Assembly (NCBI RefSeq): GCF_008365315.1
Contig: NZ_CP043506.1
Span: 124,001 to 188,000, forward strand
From: Acetobacter vaccinii
GTDB lineage: Bacteria; Pseudomonadota; Alphaproteobacteria; Acetobacterales; Acetobacteraceae
DNA length: 64,000 nucleotides
Direction of reading: 5' to 3'
Notes under the pieces: generated by a model
What the model was told of the DNA's origin: nothing
The model's input: the letters and a program-made list of their open reading frames with translations, nothing else
The model's database searches: none
Shown: piece after piece, positions 53,400 through 61,833 of the stretch
Layout: each line of letters starts with the position of its first letter
Position numbering within the stretch: position 1 is the stretch's first letter
Translations under genes and position numbers: made by a program

Positions 53400-54194
53400 T
53401 CACGCAGCCCTTCGCAGCCAGAAGGTAAATCCAGAGGGTATGACCGCACGGACAAGGGCCATAACATCCCATGGTCTTTGTGTGCGGTCAGGAGAAAGCG
53501 CACGCCGCAGCACTGTCCAGCCCGTAGCCGACACGCCTGCCGGGCGTGGTGTAATGCACGCGGCCCCACTGCCCTCTGGCAGCTTGCCCACCAGCACATC
53601 ATGCAACATGACCGCCATGCTGTACACATCATCACGAATATCCGCCCGTTCACGCGGGGGAGGTGCATAGGCTGGTGTTGTCCAGTACTGGCCGTCATTT
53701 ACACAAAATGGCTCTGTCGCCTGGGCATCATCAAAACGGCGGCGAGCCGCGCCAAAGTCGATAATCCGCGCGCTCCCATCTGGCAGGCACAGGATATTGT
53801 CAGGCTTGAGGTCCCCATGGCACCACCCTGCGTCATGCAGCAGGGCTACCTCCTGCGCAGCATGGCGTAACCAGCCCAGCGCGCGCTTACGCCCTGCCCC
53901 CGTACGAGCCATGCCCCATGACTGGCCGGGAATGTAGTCCATAACCAGAGACCGTGGCCTGCTCTCGTACAGACGTGGCCCGCAGAGGCCGCCCAGCGCC
54001 GTCAGCACCTGCCCTTCGTGCCGCAGCGCATCCTGTGTGTCCGGGTCTGCTGCACAGACCTTGAGTGCCAGCCTATTTCCCACCCCGCCCCGTGTATCGC
54101 GCACCAGATAAACAGTGCCCTGCGCCCCCCCTCCCAAGCGTTGCAACACCGTATAGCGTGACGGAATAACCGCCGTGTCAGAGTTGGGGAACAC
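53400..54194 (-). CDS. ppkA: PpkA-like serine/threonine protein kinase
   Basis: Cytoplasmic Hanks-type kinase (264 residues). Glycine loop GGGAQGTVYL (21-30), Lys45 in LALKV, catalytic HGDLKPDN with Asp128 and DFG (146-148); the usual HRD is HGD. No TM segment is seen, unlike many PpkA proteins. The frame is open to 54368, but a GTG at 54194 with AGGGAG 7 nt upstream overlaps tssM by only 17 bp and is preferred. A kinase phosphorylating the TagH FHA protein is the usual model; no PppA phosphatase lies in the window. Confidence 0.82.
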   Translation of the reverse strand: MFPNSDTAVIPSRYTVLQRLGGGAQGTVYLVRDTRGGVGNRLALKVCAADPDTQDALRHEGQVLTALGGLCGPRLYESRPRSLVMDYIPGQSWGMARTGAGRKRALGWLRHAAQEVALLHDAGWCHGDLKPDNILCLPDGSARIIDFGAARRRFDDAQATEPFCVNDGQYWTTPAYAPPPRERADIRDDVYSMAVMLHDVLVGKLPEGSGAACITPRPAGVSATGWTVLRRALSPDRTQRPWDVMALVRAVIPSGFTFWLRRAA

Positions 54195-57100
54195 AACGGA
54201 ACTCCCTGAAGTCAGACCCCTTGAGAAAGGCGCTGAAGGAGTGATCCGCCAATATCCGCCAGCTTGCCTGCAAACCACCTGTGGTAAAGGCAAACACAGC
54301 CCCGCGCCCCTGCGGCAGAAGCTGCTGCTGGGCCATGTCAAACAGGCGGAATGCCGCCCACGGGCCACTGGCCGTCATGGTAGATGTCTGCCCGTCCAGC
54401 CCGACAACAGACAGACCGGCGGTGCCAATACCCCCCATGTCGCCCCCACCACCCGAGGACGGCCAGGAGAAAGACATGGTCTGCACAGGGTCATGCCGAT
54501 ACGTCAGTGAGCGGGAGTCAAACGTCAGCGTGGCTGACAGGGCTTTGGCATCCAGATAACTGGCCTGTACGGAAAACCGCAGTGTGGCAGGCCCGTTTGC
54601 CGAGAAGAACATGTTGCGGATGCTACGCGCACGGTTAACCTGCGCCAGAGCCGCAGGATACAGCCGCGGCTCCATAGCCGAAACACGCGGCACCAGAGTA
54701 CCATCGGGTGAAACCTCTACAAACGGGGCCAGTGGACCGGTTTCAAAGCGGTCCATAACGCCACCCTGCCCGAAAAAGGAGGTAAAGTCGTCCAGCGTCA
54801 TGTCTGGAGCCTGCTGGCCTTCACTCCCGCCCCGGACAAAGGGGTAATACTGCGCCACCGACTGCTCGCACTCCGCTTCCACCGACTGCGCCCACAGCAC
54901 GCGCATACGCTGCAACGCCAGCGTCTGTACCACCTGGTACAGATCAGTGCGGAGCGACTGCAACACCCCATCCAGCGGTACCGGCAGGGAAACACTTTGC
55001 AGGCTGAGGGACTGGAACGGGTCAGCCATCTGCCCCGATGTAATCTGCCCCGCCAGACGCAGCGCCTCGGTCGAGGGGTCAGCCGCTGATACAATGCTAA
55101 AAACAGTGCCATACAGGCTGGTCAGCATGCTTTGCATCTGCGCCATCTGCCCGGCATTGGTACCGCCCGGTGCAAGCCCATGCAGCGGGGCAAATGCTGC
55201 CGATATGGTGTCACCCGGCCATGTCAGGCTGTCAAAAGGCGTCTGTTCCTTTTTCTGATGCGCTTTGACTGCAATCTTGACGGCCTTTTCAACGCCGGGT
55301 GGCAGAGCAGTCTTGTCCAGCCCCAGTGTTTCAAGATGCTCCTGCACGGTATCATGGTCAGCGGTATCAGGCGGGGGCAAGGTTGTCTGCGTATCAACCA
55401 GAGCCACCAGACGGGTCAGGGGAGAGTTTGCCCCTGCAAATATCTGCAACGCATCGGAGGCATTTTGCAGGTCTGGCAGCGCACGCAGGCTGATCTGTTC
55501 CAACACCATGCGCCACTGACGAATGTAATCGGCGCTGTAAAGCCCGATCAACTGCTCCAGCAACGCGCGGCTTTGAACAGAATCCGCCTGTGTCTGTTCG
55601 CCCATGACCCAGGAGTCCACACCAAGGTCGTTCACAAGCTGCGGGGCATAGTGCAGAAAGACCCGGTAAAACCCCTGCCGCGTGTAAAGAGCCGGGATCT
55701 GCATGGACAGATGCGCCTGTGCACGCAGCATCAGAAAACGCGCACCCTCCATGCCGATGTCGTTAATAACATCCAGGTCTGTCAGGCGGCTTTGCACCGC
55801 CAGCAGGCGGATCTGGTCATAAAGCTGCCCTGCCGTCAGATTGGCCCGCAACATGCTGCGGGCTTCCGCCACCAGCCCGTCATTCAGCGGCTGGGCAACA
55901 GGCAGGAGCGCCACCAGCGCGTTGACATGGCGCATGGCATCCTCATGCTGGACCGGCTGAAAACGGAACAGCCTGTCCACATGACCATGCATCCAACGCC
56001 GCACATCATCACGGTTAAAAAACTGCGGGTTGCCCAGTTCCAGATAGACCTTGAGGTCTGAGCGTACCCGATCAGGGTCCACCCCTTCCTGCACGGCATT
56101 GCGCAAATCGGCTTCCAGCCCCCGCATCAGCACAGGCATCAGCCGCGTCATCAAGGTGTTCTGGTAGTCGGTGCGGACTGCGGCCCCAATATGATACAGC
56201 CCCTGCACCATGCCAAAATAAGCCTCGCGCCAGATCACCGGTCTGTCTGGCCAGATTTCCCTCGCAGCCGCACCAAGGTTGAGGTCGGGCAGAAGGTCGG
56301 AAAAATCGGGGTTGGCAGGCAGGGCGGCCAGCAGGGTCAACTGCTGGTGGATATTGTCGCGCAGCCTGATGGCATTGCCATTGCGGTCGCTGACAAGAAT
56401 GGACAGCCCTGCGGCCATGCCTGCCAGGCAGGCGGCATACCCGGCTGTGTGCCGCAGGACAAACTGGTATTCCGCCTTGCGGTTACGACCACTCAGCCCC
56501 GCTTCACCAAACACAAAATTTTCAAAAAAGCCGTTGCAGAAAAAGGAACCAGCCGGAACAGGCTGCACAACGGCAGTGGGTTTCATGCCTATCTCGTGGG
56601 CGAACCCATCCACCATGGCCTCTGCCCCCTGCTTGCTGTCCCCCCCGGCAGAGCAGAAGAAGACACCACGCAGCGCAATGACGTTGTCGCGCCTGCCCGA
56701 ACGCATGATCTCGGCACAGACGAGGGAGACCCGCTCAGCCAGTTCCTGAAAGCGGAGTGTGAAGAGCTGCGCGGCAGCACGCTGCTGCACGTCACGCAGA
56801 CCCACCATGCGCGCGGGCAGACCACGGGTAATGCGCCCGCAGAGCTGCATCAGCTCATGCTGCACGACCGCATCGGGCCGTTCAGGCAAGGGCCAGTTCA
56901 GGGTTATGCCCATGGCAGCCTGCCGTTCACGCTGGTCTGCCCGCGCAAAATAGGCGGCAAAGCCAGGAACAAGATCAAGCTTACTGACAAGCAGATAAAC
57001 CTGAGGGCGGAAATTGAGCCTCTGCATGGCTTCACGCAGGCGCAGGCGTAGCTGCACAGCCTGTTCCAGCCCGCTGCGGGTCATCAACAGTTCTGCATCA

Positions 57101-57780
57101 AGTGTTAGCACAATGCCATCAAGTGGCCGCCGCAAACGCCGGTGGGCCAGATAGCGCAGCAGGTCCGACCACCCAGTATCCTGACTGGCCCCGCGTGACA
57201 GGGCCGCACCCGGCACGGTCAGCACCACACCATTGTCCGCAAGCAAAATACGCAACGCATTGGAGGACGCACCAAGCAGCCCTTCATCCTCCAGCGTTTC
57301 ACTCAGGGACAGGGACAGCCCTGCCCGCTGCACCGTCTGGTTCTTGCCCACGCCAGGCGGTCCCATCACCAGCACCCAGGGCAATGTGTCGGTATAATCC
57401 CGCACAAGCTGGGTGCTGGAGCGCTTACGCAGGTTTGCAAACAGGCCATCAATCAGGCTGCCGACCTGCCCCGGCGCAAATGTAACCTCATCCTGCATGT
57501 CATCCTCAGCGGACTGACCACCAAGGCGGGTCATGCGGCGCAGGCGGAACAGCGTGAAGCGGCGCTTCAACCGGGGCCAGACAAGCACCAGCACACCCAT
57601 CAGCAACCAGCCAAGAAACAGCGCCACAATAATGCCAACCCGCAACGGCACCGAAGCATGGGGCAACATGCTAAACCAGCCGGGAATACCCCGCAGCCCA
57701 ACACAGCCGGACGCCACAATAACCAGCAGCAGAAGCAGCAGCATGAGCGGGCGCCGCAGCGCTATCAGAAACCAGATCAT
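54178..57780 (-). CDS. tssM: T6SS membrane complex protein TssM (IcmF)
   Basis: Inner membrane ring protein (1200 residues). TM1 (about 10-27) and TM2 (about 49-68) precede a cytoplasmic NTPase-like domain with a P-loop-like GPPGVGKNQT (140-149), in which Asn replaces the usual Thr/Ser after GK. TM3 is near 445-465 and a long periplasmic region follows. Full family length. Overlaps tssL by 4 bp and the kinase gene by 17 bp. Confidence 0.95.
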   Translation of the reverse strand: MIWFLIALRRPLMLLLLLLVIVASGCVGLRGIPGWFSMLPHASVPLRVGIIVALFLGWLLMGVLVLVWPRLKRRFTLFRLRRMTRLGGQSAEDDMQDEVTFAPGQVGSLIDGLFANLRKRSSTQLVRDYTDTLPWVLVMGPPGVGKNQTVQRAGLSLSLSETLEDEGLLGASSNALRILLADNGVVLTVPGAALSRGASQDTGWSDLLRYLAHRRLRRPLDGIVLTLDAELLMTRSGLEQAVQLRLRLREAMQRLNFRPQVYLLVSKLDLVPGFAAYFARADQRERQAAMGITLNWPLPERPDAVVQHELMQLCGRITRGLPARMVGLRDVQQRAAAQLFTLRFQELAERVSLVCAEIMRSGRRDNVIALRGVFFCSAGGDSKQGAEAMVDGFAHEIGMKPTAVVQPVPAGSFFCNGFFENFVFGEAGLSGRNRKAEYQFVLRHTAGYAACLAGMAAGLSILVSDRNGNAIRLRDNIHQQLTLLAALPANPDFSDLLPDLNLGAAAREIWPDRPVIWREAYFGMVQGLYHIGAAVRTDYQNTLMTRLMPVLMRGLEADLRNAVQEGVDPDRVRSDLKVYLELGNPQFFNRDDVRRWMHGHVDRLFRFQPVQHEDAMRHVNALVALLPVAQPLNDGLVAEARSMLRANLTAGQLYDQIRLLAVQSRLTDLDVINDIGMEGARFLMLRAQAHLSMQIPALYTRQGFYRVFLHYAPQLVNDLGVDSWVMGEQTQADSVQSRALLEQLIGLYSADYIRQWRMVLEQISLRALPDLQNASDALQIFAGANSPLTRLVALVDTQTTLPPPDTADHDTVQEHLETLGLDKTALPPGVEKAVKIAVKAHQKKEQTPFDSLTWPGDTISAAFAPLHGLAPGGTNAGQMAQMQSMLTSLYGTVFSIVSAADPSTEALRLAGQITSGQMADPFQSLSLQSVSLPVPLDGVLQSLRTDLYQVVQTLALQRMRVLWAQSVEAECEQSVAQYYPFVRGGSEGQQAPDMTLDDFTSFFGQGGVMDRFETGPLAPFVEVSPDGTLVPRVSAMEPRLYPAALAQVNRARSIRNMFFSANGPATLRFSVQASYLDAKALSATLTFDSRSLTYRHDPVQTMSFSWPSSGGGGDMGGIGTAGLSVVGLDGQTSTMTASGPWAAFRLFDMAQQQLLPQGRGAVFAFTTGGLQASWRILADHSFSAFLKGSDFREFRCVPQL

Positions 57781-58607
57781 GGCTGCGCCTCGTTCAGAAG
57801 GACATGATTGAGGCTATCAAGGTCCCCGCGCATTTGCGCATCCCGCTGGGCCAGTTGCAGCCCCCGCCCGACCATGGCGACCAAAAGCAGCACGAGACAA
57901 ATCAGACCAACGGTTTTGACCGCAGGCAGGCGCATCATGCGCTGCGGTTTACCCGCAGACAGGGCCTTAGGAGCAAAGCTTCTAGCCCCTTCGCCCCTGT
58001 CATCATAAAGGACATGAAACAGCTTTTCCGCCAACAGGTCTGCCTTTTCCGTACCGTCTTTCTCGGTCCTCAGGCGGCCCTGAAAGCCTAGAACCAGAAT
58101 TTCAAACGCAATGGCCAACACATCCCGCAGCTTGTTGTCCTGCGCGTAGTCCACAATGCGGAAGCTGGCGTCCCCGCCCCATGTCTGATTATGGAAAAGG
58201 CTGAGCAGGCTGCGTTCGCTCCATACCCCACCCTGCCCCCATGCCGTCAGCACCACAGCCTCATCCAGCGCCGTGCACAGCAGGTAGCGGGCACAGGCAA
58301 TACTTTCCGCCGGGCAGCCCGTGGCATCGGCCTGGCGTGAAAACTCCCGGATAATTTCCGTCAGCCGGTTCTTGAAAGCCGTAATATCATCTGGCACCCA
58401 GCCTGCCTTGATATGGGTCAGGATCAGCAGGGACGGCCAGGCCGCATGCATCAACGGCCCTTCCTGACGGGAAGGCAGAACATGCTCCCACGCATCGGAG
58501 GCATCGTCCCGCCCTGTCGTGCTGACCAGCACGGTGGCGTCGTCCTGCACTTCCCTGCGTCTTTTGGCGGTCTCGGTAAAACGGGGCAGGGAAGAGAAAT
58601 CGCTCAT
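57777..58607 (-). CDS. tssL: T6SS membrane complex protein TssL (DotU)
   Basis: DotU-type protein (276 residues). Conserved cytoplasmic blocks are ACARYLLCTALDEAVVLTAWG and HNQTWGGDASFRIVDYAQD; a single C-terminal TM (about 233-253, LICLVLLLVAMVG) anchors it. There is no OmpA-like peptidoglycan-binding extension, so wall binding must come from another protein. 4 bp after tssK. Confidence 0.94.
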   Translation of the reverse strand: MSDFSSLPRFTETAKRRREVQDDATVLVSTTGRDDASDAWEHVLPSRQEGPLMHAAWPSLLILTHIKAGWVPDDITAFKNRLTEIIREFSRQADATGCPAESIACARYLLCTALDEAVVLTAWGQGGVWSERSLLSLFHNQTWGGDASFRIVDYAQDNKLRDVLAIAFEILVLGFQGRLRTEKDGTEKADLLAEKLFHVLYDDRGEGARSFAPKALSAGKPQRMMRLPAVKTVGLICLVLLLVAMVGRGLQLAQRDAQMRGDLDSLNHVLLNEAQP

Positions 58608-58611
58608 GGTT

Positions 58612-59949
58612 TTACCGCTGCCTCAGGGCCCAGAACTCAAGTTTGAGATCCGGCACGATATTGCCGACATGAATGACAAATGCACTGGAATTGAGCAATT
58701 GCTGCCACAGGGACGACGTGCGATCGAGCTCAAAATACACCGTGCCGGAGCGATAAGGCAGTTCACGCGGGGCAACAGGCAGGGGCCGCAAAGGGATACC
58801 CGGCAACTGGAGGCTGACAATTTCCTGCACAGTCTCGGCCGCTGCCACTTTTGTGACGCCCGGCAGAATACGGCGCAACTGCTCGGACTCAAGCGAGGCC
58901 GAGGCCATAACCACAAAGCGTGCGTTTTCCAGCAGCACACGGTCACTGATCAACGACACCCACAGCCCGACGGCACGGTTTTCCAGCGGCAGGGCAATGG
59001 CGGTATCGACAGAAAGATCACTCAGGATAAACCGCAGCATGTCTGTCAGACGGACAAGGCTGCGGCCCGGATCAGCATGGTGCCAGGGCTCCACTGTCTC
59101 AGGCAGGCGGGTTTCCCGCCCGAAGGTGGAGACAGCCCCCAGCAGCCGCAGCAGTTCGGCATAATAGTCGCTGGGTCTGCGCTCCTCATCCGCGCCGAGC
59201 CAGGCAAAGATCAGCCCGGCAGAATTCAGCGTTTGTAGCAGCATGAAGTCGAGCATGCTGGCAAGGTCGGTGCCGCCCCGTGCGGGGTCAACACGGCGCG
59301 CCAGCATCATGGCACGCCCGGCAACAATGCCCTGCACCTCCCGCGCCATGACCTGAAACAGCGGATGCGCCCCAGACCGCAGGGATGGTGGTGCAAACTG
59401 CCGGTCGAGCTGCACCGCCCCGGTCGCATTCACCCGCAGGATGCGGCATAGCGGCACCCGCACAACGCCGCTGGCGTGTTCTGCGCTACAGGTCAGGGCT
59501 GTATTATAACCTGCCGTGACAACCTGCCGTTGGCCGCCCCCCTGCCCGGTGCTGTCGCGCAGGTCGGCGCTGGCGGCAAAAAGCCGCTGTTTTTCACCCA
59601 CTTCCTGCCCGTCCCCATTCCGCAGGGGCAGGGTCAGCCAGACCAGCGCATCCGTTGTGTCGGGGTCTATCTGCAACGGGGCTGGTGTCTGGTCCCGGTC
59701 AGGAAAGTCAACAATCGTACCATCGGGGAAAATAATGCGCCCCTGCACAGGGGCCACCTTGCCAATAGCCAACTGGCTTTCATCAAACCGCAGGCTGTGC
59801 ACCCCCCATGAACACTCGGCCACTGTGTTCTGGCGACGCATCAACTCGTCTTCCGTCCAGCGGTTAAGCTGCTGAAGATGCTGGGGAGAAACAAGCTGAC
59901 CTTCGAACCAAAGCGGACGGGTGGTATAGGACATGATGGTCTGGGACAC
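58612..59949 (-). CDS. tssK: T6SS baseplate protein TssK
   Basis: TssK (445 residues) links the baseplate to the TssJLM complex. The N-terminus has LWFEGQLVSPQHLQQLNRWTE, and GVHSLRFDESQLAIGKVAPVQG follows, both family signatures. The C-terminal receptor-like domain ends the protein. Full length. It lies 7 bp after the TagH-TssJ gene. Confidence 0.95.
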   Translation of the reverse strand: MSQTIMSYTTRPLWFEGQLVSPQHLQQLNRWTEDELMRRQNTVAECSWGVHSLRFDESQLAIGKVAPVQGRIIFPDGTIVDFPDRDQTPAPLQIDPDTTDALVWLTLPLRNGDGQEVGEKQRLFAASADLRDSTGQGGGQRQVVTAGYNTALTCSAEHASGVVRVPLCRILRVNATGAVQLDRQFAPPSLRSGAHPLFQVMAREVQGIVAGRAMMLARRVDPARGGTDLASMLDFMLLQTLNSAGLIFAWLGADEERRPSDYYAELLRLLGAVSTFGRETRLPETVEPWHHADPGRSLVRLTDMLRFILSDLSVDTAIALPLENRAVGLWVSLISDRVLLENARFVVMASASLESEQLRRILPGVTKVAAAETVQEIVSLQLPGIPLRPLPVAPRELPYRSGTVYFELDRTSSLWQQLLNSSAFVIHVGNIVPDLKLEFWALRQR

Positions 59950-59956
59950 CTGGATA

Positions 59957-61783
59957 TTAGGAAGGGGAGAACTGGCTGACAGAATTAGGCCCGATCAGAA
60001 GCTTGATCTTGTTTGTCCTGTGCTGGCGTATGGGCACGCTCAGCCTCCATGTTGCGCCAGGCAACACCCGAAAGGCCACTACTACACCCAGATATTGCGT
60101 TTCCGGCGGGGAGACACGTTCAGCCGACCACTGCCATGATGGGGGCAGTTCGTATTCATCCGACCCAAGGGATGACGCACCAAGAGTTTTGAGGCTGTCA
60201 TGATACAGGCTGTCAAAACTGGAGGTCTGGAACGGCTCGCGCGTGCGCAGGTCAAAAACCCGCATGACAACGGGTGACGGCACACCTTCCGTATTCCGGT
60301 TGATCTGCGCTGTTGTTGTCACGGAGAGTTTGATCCGCGTGGGATCAGGCCCACCACACCCCGTCAGCGACACTGTCAGCCCAGCCAGCAGAATGGCAGA
60401 AAACAGCCGGGGATCCCGCCTGTTGCCCTTGGGTGGCACTGAGCCCGACGCTTGAGGCTCCGGCGGTACCAGGTCAACAGGCCGGTCCAACAAACGTTTA
60501 TGAAAAACCACCTCTGCCTGCGCAAAGGTTTCCTCTTCCATTTTACTGTAAAGCGCCCAGAGCGAGGAATTGCGTGAGCGGAATAAAGACCGCCGTACAT
60601 GTGACGCCCAGCGCTTGGCAAATGCCAGCGGGGATGTTGCCTCCAGCGCCGCGTGCAAAGCGCCTGTTACCGCTGCCTCATGCTCTGTCCGGACGTGGGA
60701 TAGATATTCAAACGCGCTCCGCATGGCATCCGCCAGGACAATGCTGTCCACATCGTCCCCCCGCAGCACGGCGCGCAGGATACCAAGGCTGCGGTGCCCG
60801 CTGCCCGCCACCCCGAGTTCCCCAAACTGCGTGACCAGCCCCAGGCAGCTTTCCCGCACAGCGGCTCCGTAATCTCCACTGCCCGTTCCCTCACTGTCAT
60901 GGTGGAAAGGGGCATCATCCTCTGGTCTGGACCGGACATGATCACTGTCCGTAGTTGTCAGGGCATCGCCAGCAACAGGCAGAAACACAAACGCATCCAC
61001 CGGCGCGCGGCTTTCCTCCTGCGGGGGCAGCACATCCTCCACAGGAGGCTTTTCTGCCAGAAAGGGTGGCAAGCCTCCCTCAGCATCCTCCACCCCACCG
61101 CTCTCATGCGGTGGTGGAGCCGACGGGGCGTGAACAAACGGAGGGAGTGGGCCCTGCTGCGGCACAAAATCCTGAATATCAGGCATGGAGGGGGTCGAGG
61201 CAGGGGAGGCTTCAAACGCCGAAGGGGTTTGCCCTCTGGGGATAATCAGATCATCCAGCAGGGCTGCAAGATCAGTCCCGGCATCGGGGGCAGTTTCTGA
61301 GAAAACCGGGGGGCTGGATGTATTCAGGCTTGCTGGAGCAAAGCCGCGCCCGGCGCCCATGCTGGGCAAATCAAATTCCGCAGTCGGCGCGGGTATAGGC
61401 TGTGCCTGCGCGGGCTGCCCGTCCCTGCCCAGAACCAGACGATAGGACCCGATCTCAAACGCATCACCCGGCTTAAGGGTTCGCACCTGCCCTGAGCGCA
61501 GAATGGTACCATCATCAAACCGGGTACCATTGCGGCTGGTGTCAGCAAGCTGGACCCCGGCCTCCCCCCGGACAAGCGTGGCATGGCGCGCAGAAATGTA
61601 GCGCAAAGGGTCATCCAGCACGATCCCACAGTCCGGGTCACGCCCCAGCACAATGGGGCCGTCACCTTCCAGCGGGTAATCCCGCTCGACCCCAGCACCG
61701 GAACGCACACGCAGCAACAAAGGGGAAGCCTGTGGCACTTCGGCTTGCGGGACAGCACCCAAGGGGGTCTCTTCAGGCAACAT
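59957..61783 (-). CDS. TagH FHA-domain protein fused in frame to TssJ lipoprotein
   Basis: A 608-residue open frame that joins two T6SS proteins. FHA domain at ~25-120: GR at 47-48, SARH at 64-67, NG at 85-86. A Pro/Glu-rich linker spans ~120-325, followed by a TagH C-terminal domain (~330-435, AFEYLSHVRTEHEAAVTGAL). From residue 449 the sequence is a TssJ: a basic region (KGNRR), hydrophobic core and lipobox LTGC (Cys476), then SPVVMRVFDLRTREPFQTS and ATWRLSVP. A GTG at 60439 would give a 160-residue stand-alone TssJ with a normal signal peptide, but its ribosome site is weak. Either a true fusion or nested translation. Confidence 0.85.
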   Translation of the reverse strand: MLPEETPLGAVPQAEVPQASPLLLRVRSGAGVERDYPLEGDGPIVLGRDPDCGIVLDDPLRYISARHATLVRGEAGVQLADTSRNGTRFDDGTILRSGQVRTLKPGDAFEIGSYRLVLGRDGQPAQAQPIPAPTAEFDLPSMGAGRGFAPASLNTSSPPVFSETAPDAGTDLAALLDDLIIPRGQTPSAFEASPASTPSMPDIQDFVPQQGPLPPFVHAPSAPPPHESGGVEDAEGGLPPFLAEKPPVEDVLPPQEESRAPVDAFVFLPVAGDALTTTDSDHVRSRPEDDAPFHHDSEGTGSGDYGAAVRESCLGLVTQFGELGVAGSGHRSLGILRAVLRGDDVDSIVLADAMRSAFEYLSHVRTEHEAAVTGALHAALEATSPLAFAKRWASHVRRSLFRSRNSSLWALYSKMEEETFAQAEVVFHKRLLDRPVDLVPPEPQASGSVPPKGNRRDPRLFSAILLAGLTVSLTGCGGPDPTRIKLSVTTTAQINRNTEGVPSPVVMRVFDLRTREPFQTSSFDSLYHDSLKTLGASSLGSDEYELPPSWQWSAERVSPPETQYLGVVVAFRVLPGATWRLSVPIRQHRTNKIKLLIGPNSVSQFSPS

Positions 61784-61833
61784 CGTTACTGTCCCTCACG
61801 CGCTTGGAAGAAAGATTCAATACCTGAATACCC

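Noticed and set aside
54195..54368. 58-codon N-terminal extension of the PpkA-like kinase
   Set aside because: It overlaps the end of tssM in another frame and lacks kinase-like sequence; the GTG at 54194 has a better ribosome site.
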